Shown one piece after another: positions 45,399 through 52,425 of a DNA stretch of 64,000 nt. The position numbers were made by a program, and so were the translations under genes. This stretch comes from MGBC113645 sp036308445 (GTDB lineage Bacteria > Bacillota_I > Bacilli_A > Erysipelotrichales > Coprobacillaceae). The stretch lies in assembly GCA_036308445.1 (NCBI GenBank), contig JAXJVS010000042.1, forward strand, positions 7,354 through 71,353, in the 5' to 3' direction. The notes beneath the pieces are model-generated. The model searched no databases, was not told the DNA's origin, and saw only the letters and a list, made by a program, of their open reading frames with translations. Positions within the stretch are counted from its first letter, which is position 1. Every line of letters starts with the position of its first letter.

Positions 45399-46391
45399 AT
45401 GAAAATTAGTTTAAATCTAGATAGTATTGCCCTCCTTTTATTTTGTAGTGATATTGTAAGTGATAGTTCTAAACCTTTAACACAAGAAGAATGGTTTGAA
45501 GTAGAAAAAAAATTAAGATCTTCTACTTTAAAAGAACCTTCTCGTTTGTTTGGAATGAGCAAAGATGCATTAGTACAGATTTTACAAATAGATGAATATA
45601 TTGCTTATAAAATGATGGCCCGAGCTACTATATATGATAAACTGATGTATGCTTTACATAATCTTCAAAATGAAGGAATTAATATAACAACAAAATATGA
45701 AGATAATTATCCCTCTTCTTTAATACATTCTTTGAAAAAAAGATCCCCTTTATTTTTGTATTATATTGGAGATTTATCAATTTTAAAAAATATGGTTTCT
45801 ATTGTTGGGCCTCAACAAATGGAAAGGAAGTTACAATCTTTTACAAAAAATTTAGTTAGAAAGTTGTATGATGAAGATAAGGTGTTAGTTTCTAGTGGAG
45901 CTAAAGGAATAGAAACTTATGCCTTGAAGATGCATTTGAAATTAGGTGGTAAAGCTGTTTGTATTGTGAGTGATCACATGCTTGATAAGAAACAGGGATA
46001 TAATAAACAAATTAAAGATAAACAAATGGTTTTGATTAGTGCTGTTGATCCATATGCTTTCTTTAACGTTACAAATGCATTAGATAGAAATATTTATGTT
46101 TGTGGATTATCTGATTATCAATTTGTAACTTCTTCACATATTAATAGTGGTGGAATCTGGTTTACATCTATTCAGAATTTCCATTATCATTGGACAACTC
46201 AGATTGTTTATGATGAACCTAGATATAATGGGAATATAAGATTACTTGAAATGGGAGCTTTAAAGATTAGTAATGAAGATATTCTTTCGTTATTAACTAT
46301 TGATCAGATTGTTGAGAAAAATAAAGCTGTTAATGTAGTAGAGGAAATTATGGTTGATCAAATGTCTATTTATGAGTTTATTGAGGAATAG
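45399..46391 (+). CDS. Divergent DprA/Smf-like protein
   Basis: 330 residues. The middle (YEDNYPSSLIHS, SPLFLYYIGD, SIVGPQQMER) follows the DprA pattern KYPxxL-PxxLYxxG-xxIVGxR, and the C-terminal Rossmann part retains echoes (VSSGAKGIETYAL; RNIYVCGLSDYQFV; INSGGIW). However the IVGSR Arg is Pro-Gln, and the GTxxG and SE motifs of true DprA are missing or altered. DprA loads RecA on incoming ssDNA; whether this variant does is uncertain. It starts at 45399 after AAGGAGG. Confidence 0.7.
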   Translation: MKISLNLDSIALLLFCSDIVSDSSKPLTQEEWFEVEKKLRSSTLKEPSRLFGMSKDALVQILQIDEYIAYKMMARATIYDKLMYALHNLQNEGINITTKYEDNYPSSLIHSLKKRSPLFLYYIGDLSILKNMVSIVGPQQMERKLQSFTKNLVRKLYDEDKVLVSSGAKGIETYALKMHLKLGGKAVCIVSDHMLDKKQGYNKQIKDKQMVLISAVDPYAFFNVTNALDRNIYVCGLSDYQFVTSSHINSGGIWFTSIQNFHYHWTTQIVYDEPRYNGNIRLLEMGALKISNEDILSLLTIDQIVEKNKAVNVVEEIMVDQMSIYEFIEE

Positions 46392-46393
46392 TT

Positions 46394-47008
46394 ATGCAGG
46401 AGTTTAAAAAATATAAAATTACATATACTCTTATTGGAATATGCATTATTTTATACATTGTGACAACATTATTGTATGGTATAGAAATGAGTAGTTATGA
46501 TGCTTTAGAGTTTTTAGGCTATAATCCAATGATAGTTTATATGAATCATTCTTATTATCGCTTGATTACTGCTAATTTTATCCATTTTGGAATTTTACAT
46601 ATTGTAGTGAATTGTTATTCTTTATATAATATTGGCCCTTTTATGGAAAGAATATTAGGTTTTAAAGAATATTTGATTGTGATAATGACTTCAATGATTT
46701 CTACAACACTTATACCTTATATTTTATTTTTTATTAATGGTTTTGGATATGATAGTGTAAGTGGTGGTATTAGTGGCGTTATATGTGGGCTATTAGGTTC
46801 TATTGCTGCTTTAGCTTTGCTTTTAAAAGGGCGATTTAAAGATGTTTTTAGAAATGTATTGCCTAGTATTGTATTAATGATATTTATGTCTTTTGGTTTT
46901 GATGATATTTCTCTTTCAGGGCATTTGTGTGGTATGATTGGTGGATTTATTTCTACTTATATTTTGATGAGAATGAAGCTGAAGCGTAGAATAGACATTA
47001 TTAATTAA
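46394..47008 (+). CDS. Rhomboid-family intramembrane serine protease
   Basis: 204 residues, six membrane helices. The catalytic dyad is visible: Ser127 in GGISG (the GxSG motif) and His177 in SGHLCGMIGG; an HFGILHIVVN motif stands in helix 2. Predicted cleavage of membrane-anchored substrates. Starts two bases after the dprA-like stop, with GAGGAA in that gene's tail. Confidence 0.85.
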   Translation: MQEFKKYKITYTLIGICIILYIVTTLLYGIEMSSYDALEFLGYNPMIVYMNHSYYRLITANFIHFGILHIVVNCYSLYNIGPFMERILGFKEYLIVIMTSMISTTLIPYILFFINGFGYDSVSGGISGVICGLLGSIAALALLLKGRFKDVFRNVLPSIVLMIFMSFGFDDISLSGHLCGMIGGFISTYILMRMKLKRRIDIIN

Positions 47009-47047
47009 AAATAGTAGTTCAATACTTAAAAGGATGGTGAATTGAAA

Positions 47048-47500
47048 ATGTCTTTAAAAGATAAATGGAATGAATATAAAGAAGAAAAAGAAAGAAAAGA
47101 TTATTTCCGTAAAAGAAATGATTTATATGTTGATAGTATAACTATGACAAAAACAATGATTGCTGGCTTATTAGCTGCAATTGTTGGAGCTGTTATTGTT
47201 GATGTTATTACATCGACCATAGGCATTAGAAATTCATATTTTTATATTGTTTTAGGTGGTGTAGTAGGAAATGTTGTTAAATATGTTTCTTCAGTTCAGT
47301 CTAAACAAATGGGGATTTTAGCTGCTATTTTAACTGTTGTGGGGTGTATGCTAGCTCATTTTGTATTCTTTGTATATATGTTTGGTTTACTTAATATGTT
47401 TAGTGCACTGTTTTTTAGTGTAACATCAATATTTTCTGATGTTTTTAGCATTGTATTTTTGATTTTAGGCGCTTGTATTGCTTATCAGACTGCTCGATAG
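47048..47500 (+). CDS. Membrane protein of unknown function
   Basis: 150 residues: a charged N-terminal 30 residues (MSLKDKWNEYKEEKERKDYF), then four hydrophobic helices (about 38-60, 64-80, 88-110 and 122-148). No recognised domain. ATG 47048 after AAGGATGGTGA. Last gene of the dprA-like/rhomboid group; no operon terminator is seen before the structured RNA region that follows. Confidence 0.55.
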   Translation: MSLKDKWNEYKEEKERKDYFRKRNDLYVDSITMTKTMIAGLLAAIVGAVIVDVITSTIGIRNSYFYIVLGGVVGNVVKYVSSVQSKQMGILAAILTVVGCMLAHFVFFVYMFGLLNMFSALFFSVTSIFSDVFSIVFLILGACIAYQTAR

Positions 47501-47519
47501 ATTGAAGAAAAAGGTGATC

Positions 47520-47634
47520 TAGAAATCTAAGTGCATTACAGATTTTGCAGATAATTTAGGGGCTGTTATACCCCGAAGCTTGTAAAATGAGGATTATCTT
47601 CGAAAGCAGGGAACGAGAGTTTCCTGCTTTTTTT
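47520..47634 (+). ncRNA. Structured RNA candidate ending in an intrinsic terminator
   Basis: Elements seen in order: CTAA...TTAG and TGCA...TGCA pairings (47528-47558), GGGG with CCCC around an 8-base loop (47559-47574), CGAAG with CTTCG (47574-47602) enclosing TGTAAAATGAGGATTAT, and a 12-bp terminator stem AAAGCAGGGAAC, GAGA tetraloop, GTTTCCTGCTTT with T7 (47603-47634). No family is recognised. It may be an independent small RNA, a 3' UTR or a leader remnant. Confidence 0.4.
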
Positions 47635-47751
47635 AAAACTGTTTCCAGTCACCGTCATTCATCAACCTCAAAATTTATAAAGAAAACAATAAAAACTACA
47701 CGATATTGTGTGATGTACACTAAAACTGAGATTTTATAGTCACTTTTTTTC

Positions 47752-47778
47752 ACCTCTTTTTTTAATTATCATATGATA
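47752..47778 (+). promoter_or_regulatory. Possible mother-cell sigma promoter of the cotJ genes
   Basis: AC at 47752, 16-base spacer, CATATGATA at 47770, matching the Bacillus sigma-K pattern AC-N16-CATAnnnTA (and the sigma-E-like CATA -10). Located 17 bp upstream of the gene start. Confidence 0.45.
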
Positions 47779-47794
47779 AAATGAAGGAGGAAAT

Positions 47795-48193
47795 ATGGAA
47801 ATTTTTGATAATCAATGCTCATGTCAAAATGAGCAAAAAGATATGCTTCTATTTCAACCAAATGAAGCATTTATGTTAGGAAATCTATTTCAGGATTTGT
47901 ATCAGTCTTATAAAGGGTTTTCGAATTACTGTGTTCAGAGTAGTAATGAAAGACAACAAATGTTATTGAATGTTCAGATCAATGAGTTTGTTGCTCATGA
48001 GATAAATTTATATTTGGACAATCATCCTAATGATGGAAGAATGTTACGTTTATATCATGAATATGTTAGAAGAGCTAAAGAAGCAAGAAAAGAATTTGAG
48101 AATCATTATGGACCGCTTGCTGTACAAAATTCTAATAAAAATATACCATTTCAATGGATTGAGGAGCCTTGGCCATGGCAACATCAATTATAG
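47795..48193 (+). CDS. CotJA-CotJB-like spore coat fusion protein
   Basis: 132 residues. The C-terminal part (about 53-132) is CotJB-like: LYLDNHPNDGRML, ENHYGPLAV and WIEEPWPWQ. The N-terminal segment (about 19-42, LFQPNEAFMLGNLFQDLYQS) parallels the end of CotJA (GTxFPxLY), which is normally a separate short protein. CotJC follows 13 bases later. A coat role is inferred from Bacillus cotJABC. A Cys-rich head (CSCQNEQK) precedes the CotJA part. The start at 47795 follows AAGGAGG. Confidence 0.75.
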   Translation: MEIFDNQCSCQNEQKDMLLFQPNEAFMLGNLFQDLYQSYKGFSNYCVQSSNERQQMLLNVQINEFVAHEINLYLDNHPNDGRMLRLYHEYVRRAKEARKEFENHYGPLAVQNSNKNIPFQWIEEPWPWQHQL

Positions 48194-48205
48194 GGGGAGA
48201 TAAAA

Positions 48206-48793
48206 ATGTGGAACTATAGTAAAAAATTACAATATCCAATTGATATTAAAAGAAAAGATATAGAAATGGCTAAGTATATTGTAACTCAATTTGGTGGTTC
48301 TAATGGTGAATTAGCTGCTTGTTTAAGATATCTAACACAAAGATATACAATGCCTGATGATAAAGGAAAAGCGTTATTAACTGACATTGGTACAGAAGAA
48401 ATGGCGCATATGGAAATGATTAGTGCTATGGTTTATCAGTTGTTAGAAGGAGCTACTGTTCAGGAGATTAAAGATGCCGGATTAACGTCTCATTATACGG
48501 AACATGGGTTTTCTTTATATCCTGTAGACGCAAATGGTGTTCCATTTACAGTCACATATTTTGCAGTGACAGGAGATCCAGTTGCGGATTTGGCAGAAAA
48601 TATGGCTGCTGAACAAAAGGCAAGAGCCATTTATGAAAATTTAATGAACTTGACAGATGATCCGGATGTCCTTGCGCCATTATCTTATTTAAGACAAAGA
48701 GAAATAGTACACCATCATCGCTTTAAAGAATTATATGATGAATATGTAGAAAAATATTACCAGCCAGATATGAAAAAATGTCAAAACAATTAA
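48206..48793 (+). CDS. cotJC: CotJC spore coat protein / manganese catalase family
   Basis: 195 residues, ferritin-like four-helix bundle of the Mn-catalase family: RYLTQRYTMPD, TDIGTEEMAHMEMISAM with metal-binding E and H residues, and LRQREIVHHHRFKELYDE. Cytosolic or coat located. Starts at 48206 after AGGGGGAG and is cotranscribed with the CotJA/B fusion. Presence of this pair supports a sporulation programme. Confidence 0.92.
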   Translation: MWNYSKKLQYPIDIKRKDIEMAKYIVTQFGGSNGELAACLRYLTQRYTMPDDKGKALLTDIGTEEMAHMEMISAMVYQLLEGATVQEIKDAGLTSHYTEHGFSLYPVDANGVPFTVTYFAVTGDPVADLAENMAAEQKARAIYENLMNLTDDPDVLAPLSYLRQREIVHHHRFKELYDEYVEKYYQPDMKKCQNN

Positions 48794-48798
48794 AGTTT

Positions 48799-48826
48799 AA
48801 GGTATAACATTTGTTATGCCTTTTAT
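48799..48826 (+). terminator. Terminator after cotJC
   Basis: AAGGTATAACA, TT, TGTTATGCCTT (one G-T pair) and a short T run. Confidence 0.7.
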
Positions 48827-48879
48827 TAATTTTTAGTTCATATTTAGTCTATATAATAAAAGAAAGGTAGGCGTTAATT

Positions 48880-49305
48880 ATGAAAGTAAAGGTTGTTTAT
48901 ACATCTCATTGTAAGGATGCGAAAATTTTAGCTGAAGACATAGCTAGATATGCAAAAACATATGCTCAACCAATAAATAATTTTAATTTTTATGAAGAGA
49001 TTGATTTGTTAGTTATTGGTTTTGATGATTATTTTTGTTTGAAAGATAAAGAATTAGAAGAATTTATAACGAAATTAAAAAGACAATATATTAAAAATGT
49101 TGCATTGTTTAATATGTTTTGTTTTTCTAATAAAAAGATGGAAAAAGCAATAGAACTATGTCAAAAAAATGATCTGCCTTTGATGAGAGAAACTTATTCT
49201 TCTAAAAGAAAGCTAAGACGCCAAAATAGATTAACCATTGATACAATAGAAGGTGGAAGGCTATATATTCTTGATATGATAACAATTTGTAGGAATTACT
49301 ATTGA
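48880..49305 (+). CDS. Flavodoxin-like fold protein without the FMN loop
   Basis: 141 residues. The beginning KVKVVYTSHCKDAKILAEDIARYAKTY and LLVIGFDDYF follow the alternating alpha/beta pattern of flavodoxins, but the usual SxTGxT phosphate loop is replaced by TSHCKDAK, so FMN binding is doubtful. The C-terminus is basic (SKRKLRRQNR). Own -10 TATAAT at 48852 and terminator. Function unknown. Confidence 0.5.
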   Translation: MKVKVVYTSHCKDAKILAEDIARYAKTYAQPINNFNFYEEIDLLVIGFDDYFCLKDKELEEFITKLKRQYIKNVALFNMFCFSNKKMEKAIELCQKNDLPLMRETYSSKRKLRRQNRLTIDTIEGGRLYILDMITICRNYY

Positions 49306-49339
49306 TTTTCAAAATTTGAAAATTTAGATTAATAATAAA

Positions 49340-49557
49340 TTATCACGATGATAAAAAATGAAACTATTTCCAGTTTCTTTTTTTATGTTTTTGGATAATA
49401 AGTAGTTATTAAGGTGATAAATTGTGATAATAGATGATAAAAAAAGAGAAAATAAAAAACAAAAAAATATATAAGATTTATGAAAATAACAAAAATAAAA
49501 TAATTGTATTTTGATAATGACAAAAATAAGGTTTGACAGAAATTATCACTTTGATAT
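49340..49557 (+). promoter_or_regulatory. TGATAA/TTATCA operator cluster upstream of glnB-amtB
   Basis: Exact TGATAA occurs at 49349, 49415, 49425, 49435 and 49512, and TTATCA at 49340 and 49543, with near-copies at 49393 and 49552. Two inverted repeats have 3-bp centres: TTATCA-CGA-TGATAA (49340-49354, perfect) and TTATCA-CTT-TGATAT (49543-49557), the latter inside the promoter. Three direct copies are exactly 10 bp apart. Likely a transcription-factor array; the regulator is unknown. Confidence 0.6.
49360..49385 (+). terminator. Terminator after the flavodoxin-like gene
   Basis: GAAACT, loop ATTTCC, AGTTTC and T7. Confidence 0.75.
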
Positions 49558-49560
49558 AAT
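49533..49560 (+). promoter_or_regulatory. Sigma-A promoter of glnB-amtB
   Basis: TTGACA at 49533, 16-bp spacer, TATAAT at 49555. The -10 overlaps the TTATCA-CTT-TGATAT inverted repeat, a position expected for repression. Confidence 0.8.
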
Positions 49561-49592
49561 AACACTATAATTTCAGCAAGGGGGGTGGAAAT

Positions 49593-49931
49593 ATGAAAAA
49601 GCTAGAAATTGTAATTCGTCCAGAAAAATTTGAAAGTTTAAAATCTATTTTAAAGAAACATGAAATTTCTGGGATGATGGTTTCTAATGTCATGGGACAT
49701 GGAAAACAAATGGGTTATCAGCAACAATATAGGGGGAATGTTTATTCAGTTAATTTAGTGAATAAATTAAAAGTTGAAATTGTTGTAAAAGATGAAGTTG
49801 TTGATTTGATTTTGAAAAGTATCGCAGATGAATTACCAACAGGACAAGTTGGAGATGGAAAAGTATTTGTATATGATGTAATAAATGCGATGCGAATTAG
49901 AACAGGTGAAAAAGGAGAAGAAGCACTTTAA
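49593..49931 (+). CDS. Nitrogen regulatory protein P-II (GlnB/GlnK type)
   Basis: 112 residues; a trimeric sensor of 2-oxoglutarate and ATP/ADP. The T-loop carries QYRGNVY with Tyr51, the residue uridylylated in E. coli PII, and the B-loop TGQVGDGKVFV is intact. It is followed 25 bases on by amtB, so it probably gates that channel (GlnK role). The start at 49593 follows a strong GGGGGTGG. Confidence 0.92.
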   Translation: MKKLEIVIRPEKFESLKSILKKHEISGMMVSNVMGHGKQMGYQQQYRGNVYSVNLVNKLKVEIVVKDEVVDLILKSIADELPTGQVGDGKVFVYDVINAMRIRTGEKGEEAL

Positions 49932-49956
49932 TGAATCATAAAGGGGGATGATGAAA

Positions 49957-51207
49957 ATGGAAGTTACTCAATTAATTAATATAGTGTGGGTTTTTCTAGC
50001 TTCGTGCTTGGTTATGTTAATGCAGGCAGGCTTTGCTATTTTAGAAGCAGGTCTTACTAGACAAAAGAATTGTAATAACGTTTTAATGAAAAATATTATG
50101 GATTTTGTTATTGGATCTATAGTTTTTATGATTGTTGGTTTTGGATTAATGTTTGGTGATGATGTAATAGGATTTATTGGAAGTAGTGGTTTTATTGATC
50201 CTACAACATTAAATTTAGAACAATTTGATGCTTTATCGCCATCTATATTTATTTTCTTTCAGACTGTATTCTGTGCTACTGCTGCTACGATTGTTTCAGG
50301 GGCAATGGCTGAAAGAACAAAATTTATCAGTTATCTTATTTATACTTTCATAATTTCTTTAGTTATTTATCCAGTATCTGGACATTGGATTTGGGGTGGT
50401 GGCTGGTTAGCTGATCTTGGATTTATTGATTATGCTGGTTCTAGTGCAGTTCATTCAGTAGGTGGCTGGGCTGCTTTAATAGGTGCTATGGTATTAGGAC
50501 CTAGAATTGGAAAGTATAACAAAGATGGTTCTTCGAATGCTATTCCGGGCCATAATATTATGATGGCAACTTTAGGAGTCTTTATTTTATGGTTCTGTTG
50601 GTTTGGATTTAATCCTGGTTCGTCTTTAGAAGCCGCTGGATATGTAGGTCACATTGCTTTAACTACTAATTTATCAGCATGTGCAGGTGCGTTAGTTGCT
50701 TTAATTATTACATGGGTTAGATATGGAAAACCAGATATTTCAATGACATTAAATGGTATATTAGCTGGTTTAGTAGCTATTACTGCTGGTTGCCATATTA
50801 TTTCATTATATGGTTCTTTAATTGTAGGTGCTATTTCTGGAGTATTAGTTGTATTTGGATGTGAGTTCTTAGATAAGAAGCTTCACATTGATGATCCTGT
50901 GGGTGCTGTTGGTGTTCACTGTTTAAATGGTGTCTGGGGTACAATCGCAGTGGGCTTATTTGCTTGTCATACAGTTGCTAGCCCTGACGGATCTTTAGGT
51001 TTATTCTACGGCGGAGGATTTACTCAATTAGGAATTCAAGTATTAGGTGTAGTCGCAGTAGCTGCATGGGTATGTGTTACAAGCTTTATTATGTTTAAAG
51101 TTATTAAGCATACAATTGGTTTGAGAGCAAGTGAGCAGGAAGAATTGCAAGGACTAGATTTAGGAGAACATGGTTCTGAATGTTATCCTGATTTCTTGAA
51201 AAAATAG
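49957..51207 (+). CDS. amtB: Ammonium transporter (Amt/Rh family)
   Basis: 416 residues, about 11 membrane helices. Conserved: QAGFAILEAGLTRQKN, SGHWIWGGGWLADLGFIDYAGSSAVHSVGG with the first pore His, and the second His in GAVGVHCLNGVWGT. The QAGFAILEAG form points to the subgroup shared with some eukaryotic AMTs. ATG 49957 lies 9 bases after AAGGGGGA; two nearer ATGs at 49948 and 49951 have poor spacing. Cotranscribed with PII. Confidence 0.93.
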   Translation: MEVTQLINIVWVFLASCLVMLMQAGFAILEAGLTRQKNCNNVLMKNIMDFVIGSIVFMIVGFGLMFGDDVIGFIGSSGFIDPTTLNLEQFDALSPSIFIFFQTVFCATAATIVSGAMAERTKFISYLIYTFIISLVIYPVSGHWIWGGGWLADLGFIDYAGSSAVHSVGGWAALIGAMVLGPRIGKYNKDGSSNAIPGHNIMMATLGVFILWFCWFGFNPGSSLEAAGYVGHIALTTNLSACAGALVALIITWVRYGKPDISMTLNGILAGLVAITAGCHIISLYGSLIVGAISGVLVVFGCEFLDKKLHIDDPVGAVGVHCLNGVWGTIAVGLFACHTVASPDGSLGLFYGGGFTQLGIQVLGVVAVAAWVCVTSFIMFKVIKHTIGLRASEQEELQGLDLGEHGSECYPDFLKK

Positions 51208-51218
51208 AAAATGGAAAA

Positions 51219-51307
51219 GGGGAATACCCCAATGTCATAAATTAAAATGACATAAACTTAACAGGAAATAGTATCAATATGATATTATTTCCTGTTTTTA
51301 TTTTTTT
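51219..51307 (+). terminator. Three successive hairpins after amtB
   Basis: GGGG-AATA-CCCC (51219-51230), ATGTCAT...ATGACAT (51232-51253), and a long stem AACAGGAAATAGTATC with GATATTATTTCCTGTT (51260-51296, loop AATAT) ending in a T-rich tail. The last is a strong terminator. Confidence 0.8.
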
Positions 51308-51364
51308 AAGAAGCCAAAAAGTGTAGTATTGATACTACATGTTCAAAAGTATATAATAATAGTG

Positions 51365-52271
51365 TTATTGATATATGAAATGTACTGGACTTTGTTTTCT
51401 AACTTTAAGGGGTGCAGAACGTCCAGACCTTATAGTTTCTATTTCATTTGCGATTATCGATTCAATATCAGGTGGTATATGCCGCCTTTTTTCTTTTTGT
51501 ATATATTTTGATATTATAAAAAACTCTTGTGGAATTAACTGCATACACATATTTTCTTTGATTTTCTTGGTTTAATATTTCTAATTATTTTTCACTGAAA
51601 TTGTAGAACAATAACTTTGTATATATTTCCTGTCTGATTGAGTCTTTTTTTGCATGAAAAGCATTTAGACCTATTGCATATGTCAGTTCTCGGATGGATG
51701 ATTCGCTTCTCCGACGAATATTATATAGTTCTATGATTATTTCAAGAAGTAATTCATTTCTTTCAAGATTCGTGAATACTGTTTTGTATGTATCCTCTGT
51801 AATTTTGAAACGTATGATTTTGCATTCAAATTCAAAGAATTTTTCATTTCCAAAGGAGTCGGATTTTTGATTTTTAGGCATGAATTTGTGGATTTCAGGT
51901 TATGCTTTGATTTCATTTGTGTTTCTTAATGCAAGAATTCTTTTAACATCAACATTAAACTCATCTGCCTTTGGCAGTCCAAAGCTTCTCGCTACACTTG
52001 TCTTTGAAGCAATATCTTTGATATGGATAGGATACTTATTTTCTGATTTCATAACATGAACAAAAGAATTCAAAGATTCAAACCCTCTATCTGCGATAAA
52101 AATGGGTTTATTGATTGACTTGTGTCTGTCTGACAGTTTATTAAATGCACCATTTTTGTTCATGCGATCTTCTCCCTGAATAATTACATCAACATAAAGA
52201 TGAGATGACAGATCGAATATTGCACATAAGTAAGTATTCTTTTTTTGTATACCTATAAACAATAGCCACAC
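51365..52271 (-). pseudogene. Decayed IS4-type transposase
   Basis: Three minus-strand fragments together resemble an IS4-family DDE transposase without its N-terminal third. 52271-51900 has the middle (LCAIFDLSSHLYVDVIIQG, FIADRGFESLNSFVHVM with the DRG motif). 51881-51585 has ELYNIRRRSESSIRELTYAIGL and FHAKK; a stop follows, then YVYAVNSTR. 51550-51365 in another frame gives the C-terminal PPDIESIIANEIE and IRSGRSAPLKV. At least one stop and one frameshift in an A run. No clear terminal inverted repeats or target duplication were found. Lies between amtB and the metY-like gene. Confidence 0.8.
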
Positions 52272-52394
52272 ACCATCACCGTAAGGTCAATATATATTAA
52301 AAAAAGGGATATATTTTTTATGTATTCCTTCGAAAATTATTTTTATTAACTTAATGACAATGAGGGAGAACCTCTTTTTTTTATACTTAAGATA

Positions 52395-52403
52395 TGTTAG
52401 AAT
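52395..52403 (+). promoter_or_regulatory. Extended -10 for the metY-like gene
   Basis: TGTTAGAAT (TGn + TAGAAT), with the -35 unclear. A weak GAGG-CCTC hairpin with T9 lies just upstream (52362-52383). Confidence 0.45.
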
Positions 52404-52425
52404 GATTTATTAAGAGGTGGAAAAT

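Noticed and set aside
18968..47534. A shared 15-mer (TAGAAATCTAAGTGC) at 18968-18982 and 47520-47534
   Set aside because: One copy is in a terminator. A 15-base match is not surprising in 64 kb of AT-rich sequence and no longer homology extends from it.
47520..47634. Considering the structured RNA as tracrRNA, SRP RNA or 6S RNA
   Set aside because: No cas genes or CRISPR array is present in the window, and no conserved core of SRP or 6S RNA was seen.
49383..49565. Small minus-strand frame in the glnB promoter region
   Set aside because: Low-complexity Phe/Tyr-rich translation of AT-rich regulatory DNA with no ribosome site.
51318..51335. TGTAGTAT/ATACTACA palindrome near the transposase as an IS terminal repeat
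   Set aside because: No matching copy was found at the other end, so it cannot be assigned to the element.
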